Shown here: positions 1-6,234 of the stretch, one piece after another
Layout: every line of letters begins with the position of its first letter
How positions within the stretch are numbered: position 1 is the first letter of the stretch
Assembly (NCBI GenBank): GCA_964342695.1
Contig: CAYFFV010000039.1
Location: forward strand, 1-6,605
Reading direction: 5' to 3'
Length of the DNA stretch: 6,605 nt
DNA from: CAYFFV01 sp964342695
GTDB lineage: Bacteria; Acidobacteriota; Vicinamibacteria; Vicinamibacterales; UBA8438
Program-made: the position numbers and the translations under genes
Notes under the pieces: model-generated
What the model was told of the DNA's origin: nothing
What the model saw: only the letters and a program-made list of their open reading frames with translations
Databases searched by the model: none

Positions 1-55
1 CCTTTCGGTCACCGGATCCTAAATCCGGCGCGTCTGCCAATTCCGCCACTTTCGC
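1..55 (-). tRNA. tRNA-Leu (anticodon UAG), 3' part outside the window
   Basis: Read on the minus strand, this is the 5' part of a leucine tRNA. The acceptor strand begins GCGAAAG at 55, followed by TG and a leucine-type D-arm (GCGGAATTGG). A 5-bp anticodon stem CCGGA/TCCGG encloses the loop TTTAGGA. The anticodon UAG lies at 19-21, so the tRNA reads CUN leucine codons. The sequence then enters what looks like the long variable arm of a class II tRNA, and the window edge cuts it there. The T-arm and 3' acceptor strand are not visible. The gene diverges from egtB, with 92 bases between them. No convincing tRNA promoter could be picked out in that gap. Confidence 0.93.
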
Positions 56-128
56 TTTAACCGCCGATTTAATTTTTACAACAGTAGCATATCCATTGGT
101 GCGTCCTTGCTGGTACCATAATATCCTC

Positions 129-134
129 GGAGGG
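129..134 (+). promoter_or_regulatory. Shine-Dalgarno site for egtB, unusually far from the start
   Basis: GGAGGG is a strong ribosome-binding sequence, but it lies 13 bases before the ATG at 148, longer than the usual 5-9. No ATG, GTG or TTG is available in frame at a better distance. The next in-frame ATG (157) is farther away, so 148 remains the best start. Confidence 0.5.
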
Positions 135-147
135 TTTTTATTTCATT

Positions 148-1503
148 ATGACCAGAATGGCAGAGGCCTGTGTACCCCGTGTTGATCGTGATGTCGTAAT
201 TAAGGCTTATCGCCAGAACCGCGTTGTTACGAAGCGTCTCTTTGATCTTGTCGATCCCGATGCTTATTATGAACGCCCGATATCTTTGCGAAATCCGATA
301 GTGTTTTACGAAGGCCACATACCTGCTTTCAGTGTTAATTGTTTTCTTAAAAAGGGACTTGGTCATCCCGGAATAAATAAAGATTTTGAATTCTTGTTTG
401 CTAGAGGAATTGATCCTAAAGATCAACGTGATGCGGCTAATTCGGATGTTCAGGAGTGGCCGGATCGTAAAACGGTTAAAGGTTATGCGGCCTTGGCCGA
501 CGAAGCAATACTCGATGCGCTTCGTCACGCAGTTGTTGAAGGTGATTCAAACCCTGTTCTCCACCGAGGCCAAGGCGTTTTTACGATGCTGGAACACGAA
601 ATAATGCACCAAGAGACACTGTTGTATATGTGGCATCGGCTACCTTTTGAGAGCAAACGTCAACCCGATAAATTAAGACCCTTTACCAACGGTGTAGTAC
701 CTGAACGTAGGATGGTTCACATTCCTGAAGGGACAGCAACTTTAGGAAGCGACAGAGATGCAATCGAATTTGGTTGGGATAATGAATTTCCATTATCTAC
801 TGTCGATCGAGTAGCAAGTTTTTTTATCGATATGCACAATGTAACCAATCAAGATTATTTAGAGTTTGTGGAATTTGGCGGTTATAGGAAAGCCGAATTA
901 TGGACTAAAGAAGGTTGGAAACACAGACAAGCTCTTAATTACGAACATCCTTTGTTTTGGGAGCTGCACGATGGTCGCTGGATGTGGAGAGGGATGTTCG
1001 AAATGATTGATTTGCCGATGGCGTGGCCTGTTTTTGTTACTCATGACGAGGCATTAGCGTACGCACGCTGGAAAGATTTACGTTTGCCTACCGAAGCTGA
1101 GTTTCACCGCGCAGCATATGGAACTCCGGCAGGTAATGAAAATTTATATCCATGGGGCGATGTTGCGCCTGATAAAAACCATGGAAATTTTGATTTTCTC
1201 AGTTGGGATCCTGTTCCTGTGGGTACTTTTCCAGAGGGTGCGAGCGCTTGGGGTGTACACGATCTGGTCGGAAATGGCTGGGAGTGGACTTCGACGGTTT
1301 TTCGTGGATTTGATGGCTTTACGCAGATGGCATCCTATCCAGAGTATTCTGCAGATTTTTTTGATGAAGATCATTTTGTAGTCAAAGGTGCGTCGCCGGT
1401 TACAGGTCGAAGACTTGTGCGAAGAAGTTTTCGAAATTGGTTCCGACCACATTATCCATATATGTATGCCTCGTTTCGTTGTGCTAAAACTGCTTCCGGA
1501 TAA
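148..1503 (+). CDS. egtB: EgtB-like ergothioneine biosynthesis sulfoxide synthase
   Basis: Non-heme iron enzyme that joins hercynine to a cysteine-type thiol using O2, giving the sulfoxide precursor of ergothioneine; it should be cytoplasmic. The 451-residue protein shows the family's two domains. An N-terminal DinB-like domain (about 15-165) carries the likely three-histidine iron site: H57 in FYEGHIPAF, then H150 and H154 in EHEIMHQET. A C-terminal formylglycine-generating-enzyme/SUMF1-like domain (about 188-449) includes LRLPTEAEFHRA, GNGWEWT and the final RSFRNWF...ASFRCAK. The FYxGH and RNW[FY]..PYPY patterns resemble fungal Egt1 and OvoA more than mycobacterial EgtB. OvoA itself is unlikely because its C-terminal methyltransferase domain is absent. 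SenA (selenoneine synthase) is a homologue that is hard to exclude by sequence, but no senB or senC is seen and egtD follows directly. The start is discussed with the ribosome site. First gene of a likely operon with egtD and a permease. Confidence 0.88.
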   Translation: MTRMAEACVPRVDRDVVIKAYRQNRVVTKRLFDLVDPDAYYERPISLRNPIVFYEGHIPAFSVNCFLKKGLGHPGINKDFEFLFARGIDPKDQRDAANSDVQEWPDRKTVKGYAALADEAILDALRHAVVEGDSNPVLHRGQGVFTMLEHEIMHQETLLYMWHRLPFESKRQPDKLRPFTNGVVPERRMVHIPEGTATLGSDRDAIEFGWDNEFPLSTVDRVASFFIDMHNVTNQDYLEFVEFGGYRKAELWTKEGWKHRQALNYEHPLFWELHDGRWMWRGMFEMIDLPMAWPVFVTHDEALAYARWKDLRLPTEAEFHRAAYGTPAGNENLYPWGDVAPDKNHGNFDFLSWDPVPVGTFPEGASAWGVHDLVGNGWEWTSTVFRGFDGFTQMASYPEYSADFFDEDHFVVKGASPVTGRRLVRRSFRNWFRPHYPYMYASFRCAKTASG

Positions 1504-1506
1504 GGA
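1502..1506 (+). promoter_or_regulatory. Shine-Dalgarno site deciding the GTG start of egtD
   Basis: AAGGA overlaps the egtB stop codon (1501-1503) and lies 9 bases before GTG at 1516. This supports the GTG rather than the in-frame ATG at 1540 as the start. It also ties egtD translation to the end of egtB. Confidence 0.6.
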
Positions 1507-1515
1507 TGGTTCGAC

Positions 1516-2481
1516 GTGTTGGGTGACAGCTCAGTTTCGATGTTAGATTCAATCACTGATTTATCTAGAGATACTGCTAGAGGTCTTAACCAGAGACCTA
1601 TGGTTTTACCATCAAAATATCTATACGATGCTCTGGGTTCTCGGTTGTTTGAGTCCATTTGCGAATTGCCTTGGTACAAAATTACAAAAGCTGAGCATAG
1701 GCTACTAAAAAAATATTCAGCAGAAATCATGTCTGGTGTTGCGGATTACAGCACACTCATCGAACTTGGCAGTGGTAATGGTTCGAAACTGTTCAGTCTG
1801 CTTTCGAATCTAGATGTGGAACCTGAGGAAGTACATCTTGTTGATATTTCTGAATTGGCACTACACCAGGCATCGGTCAATCTTTCTTCTTTTCAAAACA
1901 TAAAGTTGACTAAGCATATGGTTGGTTATTACGAAGGATTGAAGGACGCTCTAGATTCTACGAAAGCTAATACTCCTGCGCTGGTGATGTTTTTGGGTTC
2001 TAATATTGGCAATATGCAACCTGATGAATCTTATGACTTCGTGAGCAATATTAGGATGCATTGTCGGCTTGGAGACCGGTTTTTGGTGGGGGCTGATTTG
2101 GTGAAAGATGAGAATGAATTAAAATTAGCGTACGATGATCCCCTGAAAATTACGTCGGCGTTTAATAAAAATGTTCTTCTTCGATTGAATCGTGAGCTTA
2201 ACGCTGACTTCGATCTAGACTTGTTTACGTATGTAACAATCTGGAATGCTCAGGAGTCTCGTATGGAGGCTTATTTAGTTAGTCTATCTAATCAAAGCGT
2301 TACTATTCCGGGGGCAGAATGTTCTGTCGCATTCAATAAGGGTGATCGTATTTTAACTGAGTATGCCTATAAGTACAGTCCGGATGGAGTCGTGGAGATA
2401 GGTGAAAGAGCTGGTTTTACTTGTTTATCCCAGTGGATTGAAGAAGACTCAAAATTTTCCCTAACCCTTTTTGAGAACTAG
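1516..2481 (+). CDS. egtD: L-histidine N-alpha-methyltransferase EgtD
   Basis: SAM-dependent enzyme that places three methyl groups on the alpha-amino nitrogen of histidine to form hercynine, the first step of ergothioneine synthesis. The 321-residue length is normal for the family. Recognisable blocks in order are LPSKYLYDALGSRLFE (31-46, Y37), LPWYKITKAE (51-60, Y54), the SAM-binding glycine loop IELGSGNGSK (82-91), LVDIS (108-112, acidic D110), FLGSNIGN (159-166), GADLVKD (192-198), AYDD (205-208), AFNKNVLLRLNRELNADFD (215-233) and TEYAYKY (281-287). From memory of the Mycolicibacterium smegmatis structure, the histidine-binding residues Tyr56, Asn166, Tyr206 and Glu282 appear conserved. 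The Ser284 position reads as Ala. The GTG start at 1516 has a good ribosome site; ATG at 1540 would drop eight residues. It lies 12 bases after egtB. Confidence 0.93.
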   Translation: MLGDSSVSMLDSITDLSRDTARGLNQRPMVLPSKYLYDALGSRLFESICELPWYKITKAEHRLLKKYSAEIMSGVADYSTLIELGSGNGSKLFSLLSNLDVEPEEVHLVDISELALHQASVNLSSFQNIKLTKHMVGYYEGLKDALDSTKANTPALVMFLGSNIGNMQPDESYDFVSNIRMHCRLGDRFLVGADLVKDENELKLAYDDPLKITSAFNKNVLLRLNRELNADFDLDLFTYVTIWNAQESRMEAYLVSLSNQSVTIPGAECSVAFNKGDRILTEYAYKYSPDGVVEIGERAGFTCLSQWIEEDSKFSLTLFEN

Positions 2482-2485
2482 ACGA

Positions 2486-3544
2486 ATGAGTGAAGATCCT
2501 AAACAGTACTCAGATGCAGGTCTTCGTTTTATTATTGCGGCGGCTTGTCTTGTTGTCGTTATAGCTGGTTTACGCGCTGCTGCCGAAGTCGTCTTACCGT
2601 TTTTGGTCGCGGTATTTTTAGCAATTATTAGTGTCCCTTTAATAGGTTGGCTTCAGAAGTTTAAAGTCCCTAGGGCTGTAGCGGTGTTTTGCACCGTTCT
2701 AATGGCCGGAGGAATCATTGGAATTTTTGGTCTTGTTGTTGCGCAATCAGTAAATGGTTTTAGTGCTGCAGCGCCGCCTTATCAGGATCGTTTTCAGGTT
2801 CTTTTAAACTCTGCACTTAACTTAGCCTCTGATTTGGGTCTACCAATTGAGGGATGGCGGTCGTTGGATTTACTTCCGATTGGTGGTGTTTTTGATGTGC
2901 TGGGTGGAGCTCTTGGTGCTGTCGCTTCTTTTGCTTCCAATACATTTCTAGTTTTGTTGACCGTTATTTTTATTCTAATGGAAGCGGTCGGTTTTAGTGC
3001 GAAGCTCAGATCCGCGTTTGGTAATGATGCGAATTTTGGACAGCTTGGTGAGATGACTAGGCAGGTGCAACATTATTTAGTCATCAAGTCGGCGATTAGT
3101 GGGCTGACGGGTGTAATTATTGGTTGTTGGGTGACTCTCTTTGGTCTTGATTTTGCTTTATTGTGGGGACTGACTGCTTTTGTCTTAAATTTTATTCCGA
3201 CCTTAGGTTCTATTATTGCAGCCGTCCCAGCTGTTCTATTGGCGACCGTTCAATTGGGTTTTCCTGAAGCTGGGCTCATAGCGGTCGGTTATTTGGCGGC
3301 AAACCTTATTCTTGGAAATTTTTTGGAACCGACTCTACTTGGTCGTAGACTTGGATTGTCTACACTGGTTGTATTTGTTTCCCTTGTTTTTTGGGGCTGG
3401 GTTTGGGGCCCAATCGGCATGTTATTTTCGGTGCCCATCACGATGGCTATAAAAATAGCTTTAGAGAATACTAGAGATCTCCGTTGGATTGCTGTTATGT
3501 TAGATGCGAATCCAAGTTCTCTACCTCCTACGACTTCTGACTGA
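2486..3544 (+). CDS. AI-2E family inner-membrane transporter
   Basis: Polytopic inner-membrane protein of the AI-2E exporter/PerM/TqsA family. Members have been linked to export of autoinducer-2, polyamines or ions, and the substrate cannot be read from sequence. The 352-residue protein has the usual layout. Paired hydrophobic segments sit near 13-30 and 34-54, with a third at 64-88. An extramembrane stretch (90-145) follows, then further segments near 148-168, 203-220, 224-252, 262-280 and 292-325. Family signatures are NFIPTLGSIIAAVP (235-248), LEPTLLGRRLGLSTLVV (280-296) and WGPIGMLFSVP (307-317). I chose ATG 2486, four bases after the egtD stop; an in-frame TTG at 2471 would overlap egtD and add five residues. 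No strong ribosome site is visible, which fits translational coupling to egtD. The link to ergothioneine is positional only. It ends 15 bases from the convergent TerB gene. Confidence 0.9.
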   Translation: MSEDPKQYSDAGLRFIIAAACLVVVIAGLRAAAEVVLPFLVAVFLAIISVPLIGWLQKFKVPRAVAVFCTVLMAGGIIGIFGLVVAQSVNGFSAAAPPYQDRFQVLLNSALNLASDLGLPIEGWRSLDLLPIGGVFDVLGGALGAVASFASNTFLVLLTVIFILMEAVGFSAKLRSAFGNDANFGQLGEMTRQVQHYLVIKSAISGLTGVIIGCWVTLFGLDFALLWGLTAFVLNFIPTLGSIIAAVPAVLLATVQLGFPEAGLIAVGYLAANLILGNFLEPTLLGRRLGLSTLVVFVSLVFWGWVWGPIGMLFSVPITMAIKIALENTRDLRWIAVMLDANPSSLPPTTSD

Positions 3545-3559
3545 TTAATTTTTTTGCTC

Positions 3560-4099
3560 TTAGTTGCGGTATTTATTCAACCCTTTCACGGCAGCGATGT
3601 GTTCAACATAGCTGGAGCGGGCCGCGATAAACTTTTCATGATTAAGCCCTAATTCTTTTGATATCTGGCGTGCCTGACCTTCCTCGACCACAGTAATTGA
3701 TTGGTCTGCTGCAGAAACGGCAAATACACAGTCAAGTAATTCAAACCTCTGTTCTTCAGTAGAAATTTCTTTGAAACGGCGAGAGACAAGAAAATTTTCT
3801 GTGCCACCAAATAATTTCACTTGATTTTTTACAATGTCAACGACGAGGTCGGCTTGGTCCGTAGGTATGTGCCCGAGACCAGTCACGATGGTTTTCATCT
3901 TTTCTGTTTCGGCGGAGTTAACTTTGGAATCTGCGTATGCAGCGCGGCCTAGAATATAAGCAAATGCAGCCAAGTAGCGCGCGCGTTCTTGAGGCAGATT
4001 GCTTAGCTTGGAGATAATCACCTGCATTGTTGAAGTGTCTTCCTCCTTCGGCTTGGTTGTTGATTTCTCTGTAAGTCCTAAAAGTTGTAGAAAAGACAT
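3560..4099 (-). CDS. TerB-domain (tellurite resistance-like) protein
   Basis: A 179-residue, mostly helical soluble protein without signal peptide or membrane segment. A short, charged, Thr/Lys/Glu-rich linker (about 10-24) precedes a TerB-like domain (about 36-172). Two repeated acidic motifs are typical of this fold: AYADSKVNSAETEKM (D57, E64) and SAADQSITVVEEGQARQISKELGL (residues 129-152; D132, E139, E140). Family TerB proteins bind metal ions through such acidic pockets, and many stand-alone members have no known function. The name does not imply that this one gives tellurite resistance, and no other ter genes are present. It lies 52 bases downstream of the TPR gene in the same direction and may be co-transcribed. 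The AAGAAG upstream of the ATG is a weak ribosome site. Family assignment is fairly secure; function is unknown. Confidence 0.82.
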   Translation of the reverse strand: MSFLQLLGLTEKSTTKPKEEDTSTMQVIISKLSNLPQERARYLAAFAYILGRAAYADSKVNSAETEKMKTIVTGLGHIPTDQADLVVDIVKNQVKLFGGTENFLVSRRFKEISTEEQRFELLDCVFAVSAADQSITVVEEGQARQISKELGLNHEKFIAARSSYVEHIAAVKGLNKYRN

Positions 4100-4151
4100 A
4101 ATTATTTCTTCTTTGTTTGAAGATTAGGTTTAGATATTTAAATGGGAAGAA

Positions 4152-5795
4152 TCAGAAGCGTGAGGATTCCAGCCAAACGTCTGCTCGAGACCAATGTTCA
4201 CTATATTCCTCATCAATTAAAGAACTGGGTTGGCCTTGAGCTTCCAGTGCTTTTTTTAATCCGAATAATGCCCACCCATTATTTGGATGGTCCTTCAAGT
4301 CGTCTAGGTAGACTTCCTCGGCTTCTTCGTACCGCTTTGCTTCTAACAGAGCGGCACCAAGCCAATGTCGCGCGGCAAATGGTAAGGGTTCCGGTTCGTC
4401 GTACATTAAAGTGTCTTCAACAGAAACCGATTCTTTAAAGGCCCTTATACTGCGGACATAGTCACCGGTTTGACGATGGATTTCCCCTTCTAAAATTCCA
4501 GCAACAATGCTGAGAATGCTGGATGCAGAGTGAAATCTTAAACGTTGGGTTGAAGAACTTGCCATCTTACGTACTCGGTTTAAGTAGACCTTAGAAAAAT
4601 CGATATTCCCCTTTCGAAGATGGGCATAACCTTGAGCGAAATCCCATAGTCCCGCCGAGATTTCTTTTTCGGGTCGTTTTATAACGTCTTGCACCTCATC
4701 AAAACGACCAAAACGAATTAAAGTAAGAACGTGGTATAGACTATCCCCGGTTAAATTTTCGTAATCTTTACCGGCTTGAATAGAAATTGCACCCTGTCCA
4801 TCCATAGAGGCTGCGAAAAGAAGCATGTGCAAATTGTGGGATGGATAAATTGCGAAGCCATCACCGATCGAAGCTTTTTGATCGGAATGCCAAGCTCGAA
4901 GATTTGCGCGAACGGAATCTCCCCAGCGCCCGATTTCATTCCAAGTATGTGACGGCATATGATTGATGTGACTTGCCCCAGGAATAGCGGTGCCAAGATA
5001 TTCCGCACATGGTTCGGCCTTTTCTGGTTTTACTGTGGATTCGGTCGCATGAATATAAAGGTGGCAGGCGCCGGGATGCCGAATGTCAACTGAAAGAATT
5101 GATTCTAGTACCCCGTGAAGTCGTTTGACATCGGGGTCCCCCAAATCACGATAACCACGACGAGGTTCTAACAAAAATAGAGCTTCTGCGTACAAGGTGT
5201 TTGCGTCGAGGTCTTCAGGGTATTTCTTGGCGACCATTTCCATTGCGTCAGCATAAGCAGTGTCTTGTGCTGTTCGCTGATCTGGATCGAAATCTTTGAC
5301 ATAACGAACAGACATTGCTTTGATTAAATCTTTTTCTTTTTCATTAGCAAACTGATCGGATAACCCAAGGGCTTTTTGAATGGCAGCGTATGCATGGGGA
5401 GCTTCATCAGCACGCATTGGACCGTTTAAATATGAGCCCCACGCCCAAGCCTCACCCCAATAACAGATGGCACAGGTTGGGTCATAATATTGAGCTTCTC
5501 GAAACGATCGTGCTGCATCTAGCTTGGCAAAAGCGTACATAAGCTGAAATCCCTGATTAAAGTAACTTTGTGTTTTACCTTCGGATGAAGAAATATCCCG
5601 AGTAAATGTTCCTAATAAGGATGAATAGAGAGGTATAGCTTCATCAAAGCTTGCTGGTAACGACGACTGTCCTTCCTGACCGTTTGACCAGACGAAGTCA
5701 GTCGTCATTAACACGAATGAAAGAACGAAAAATCCAGTTTTAATCAAATGTCTGTTAGATAAAAATCTTGGAGATAAAAAGGGTGATTTTTTCAT
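4152..5795 (-). CDS. Exported TPR-repeat protein with conserved His/Cys motifs, function unknown
   Basis: A 547-residue protein of a widespread but uncharacterised TPR family. The N-terminus has lysines and arginines (1-19), a hydrophobic stretch (about 20-36) and polar residues from 37 on. This looks like a signal peptide with cleavage near 37-39, so the protein is probably periplasmic; an uncleaved anchor is also possible. A TPR-like unit spans about 78-113 (FNQGFQLMYAFAKLDAARSF, ending in CAICYWGEA), and C-terminal TPR helices span about 440-522. The middle holds dense His motifs: RHPGACHLYIHATE (239-252; H240, H245, H249), SHINHMPSHTW (275-285; H276, H279, H283) and PSHNLHM (318-324). The cysteines C108, C111, C244 and C263 could form disulfides or bind metal. 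A sequence AAAGG lies 11 bases before the ATG. First gene of a possible pair with the TerB-domain gene. I know no assigned function for the family. Confidence 0.85.
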   Translation of the reverse strand: MKKSPFLSPRFLSNRHLIKTGFFVLSFVLMTTDFVWSNGQEGQSSLPASFDEAIPLYSSLLGTFTRDISSSEGKTQSYFNQGFQLMYAFAKLDAARSFREAQYYDPTCAICYWGEAWAWGSYLNGPMRADEAPHAYAAIQKALGLSDQFANEKEKDLIKAMSVRYVKDFDPDQRTAQDTAYADAMEMVAKKYPEDLDANTLYAEALFLLEPRRGYRDLGDPDVKRLHGVLESILSVDIRHPGACHLYIHATESTVKPEKAEPCAEYLGTAIPGASHINHMPSHTWNEIGRWGDSVRANLRAWHSDQKASIGDGFAIYPSHNLHMLLFAASMDGQGAISIQAGKDYENLTGDSLYHVLTLIRFGRFDEVQDVIKRPEKEISAGLWDFAQGYAHLRKGNIDFSKVYLNRVRKMASSSTQRLRFHSASSILSIVAGILEGEIHRQTGDYVRSIRAFKESVSVEDTLMYDEPEPLPFAARHWLGAALLEAKRYEEAEEVYLDDLKDHPNNGWALFGLKKALEAQGQPSSLIDEEYSEHWSRADVWLESSRF

Positions 5796-5842
5796 TTAGA
5801 TCATTACCTTTCTTAGTGAGCTTATTTTCGAACTGACATTTG

Positions 5843-5871
5843 ATAAAAAATTTTAGGCGTTGATCGTTCAA
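5843..5871 (-). promoter_or_regulatory. Candidate sigma70 promoter for the TPR gene
   Basis: On the minus strand TTGAAC (5871-5866) and TTTTAT (5848-5843) are separated by 17 bases. This would start transcription near 5836 and give a leader of about 40 bases. The match to consensus is moderate, and AT-rich DNA gives such matches by chance. A second, weaker minus-strand option is TTGACA (6033-6028) with TTTTAA 17 bases on. Confidence 0.25.
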
Positions 5872-5899
5872 AAACGAAGATTATTGTTAGATTAAAAAA

Positions 5900-5910
5900 A
5901 TTAGTACTGA
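5900..5910 (+). repeat. Direct repeat copy 1 (ATTAGTACTGA)
   Basis: This 11-base sequence occurs again at 6080-6090 in the same orientation, exactly 180 bases away. Its core AGTACT is a palindrome. It could be a repeated protein-binding site or a chance repeat in AT-rich DNA. Confidence 0.45.
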
Positions 5911-5975
5911 CATGTTATAAAGATATGGAACTTTTGTATCAATGATTCTCTTCTTCTCTGTTTACTGTAATTGAC

Positions 5976-5987
5976 AAGTGATCACTT
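5976..5987. promoter_or_regulatory. Perfect 12-base palindrome, possible operator
   Basis: AAGTGATCACTT reads the same on both strands without mismatch. It overlaps the last base of a consensus -35 hexamer TTGACA (5971-5976). AATATC follows that hexamer at 17 bases as a poor -10. This layout suits a repressor site covering a promoter spacer, but no gene starts close downstream on the plus strand and the regulator is unknown. Confidence 0.35.
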
Positions 5988-6079
5988 ATAACGAATATCG
6001 CGTTTTAAAATGGAGCTTTTTGGTAAGTGTCAATGCTGAAGTAGTTGGAACAAATATAGCAATACTTAAATAAGTCTAT

Positions 6080-6090
6080 ATTAGTACTGA
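6080..6090 (+). repeat. Direct repeat copy 2 (ATTAGTACTGA)
   Basis: Second copy of the 11-base sequence at 5900-5910, in the same orientation. The flanking bases on both sides differ from the first copy, so the repeat is limited to these 11 bases. Confidence 0.45.
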
Positions 6091-6199
6091 ATTATTCCGA
6101 CACGATTTAAAAGGCTTTTTTATTGGTGTTTTGTTGTTTTCTGAAATAAAGAGTTTCTTGAAATGGTCCTTTCCATTGAATCTTGTTTGCACCAAAGGC

Positions 6200-6228
6200 T
6201 TGACAGTAGGTATTTGCTCCGCCATGCT
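6200..6228 (+). promoter_or_regulatory. Probable promoter of the cold-shock gene
   Basis: A perfect TTGACA (-35, 6200-6205), preceded by C, is followed after 17 bases by CATGCT (6223-6228), a weak -10. Transcription would begin near 6235, leaving a leader of about 107 bases. The weak -10 is the main doubt. The position just before a GC-rich, structured leader supports the call. Confidence 0.45.
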
Positions 6229-6234
6229 CCCTGT

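Larger units (their letters stand above)
5796..6199. other. AT-rich non-coding region between divergent TPR and cold-shock genes
   Basis: No convincing coding sequence lies here on either strand: short frames such as the ATG at 5941 end after about ten codons. The region is clearly richer in A and T than its flanks and contains poly-A and poly-T runs. It holds a weak minus-strand promoter candidate, a perfect palindrome and one 11-base sequence repeated 180 bases apart, each listed separately. It must contain the promoter for the TPR gene. The GC content rises sharply after about 6200, where the cold-shock promoter and leader begin. Confidence 0.6.

Noticed and set aside
94..124. Possible egtB promoter TTGGTG (96-101) with TAATAT (119-124)
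   Set aside because: The 17-base spacing is good, but transcription would start near 131, inside the ribosome site at 129-134. Neither hexamer is strong.
148..1503. Naming the first gene OvoA or SenA
   Set aside because: OvoA normally carries an extra C-terminal methyltransferase domain, absent in this 451-residue protein. SenA usually sits with senB and senC, which are not seen, whereas egtD follows directly.
2471..2485. TTG start for the AI-2E permease, overlapping egtD
   Set aside because: It adds only MRTRR, which is not conserved-looking. ATG 2486 gives a normal family N-terminus.
3545..3559. Bidirectional terminator between the convergent permease and TerB genes
   Set aside because: There is a T-rich run but no stem-loop in the 15 bases or the immediately flanking sequence.
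5463..5474. CxxC of the TPR protein as a c-type heme site
   Set aside because: The motif is CAIC followed by Tyr, not His, so the CxxCH heme-attachment pattern is missing.
5796..5804. Mini-frame ATG ATC TAA directly before the TPR start on the minus strand
   Set aside because: Its ATG is only 2 bases from the AAAGG ribosome site, too close for efficient initiation. The real ATG at 11 bases is a better fit, so this is probably chance.
6107..6122. AAAAGGCTTTTTT as a terminator
   Set aside because: The arms would leave no workable loop, and no gene ends just upstream on either strand.
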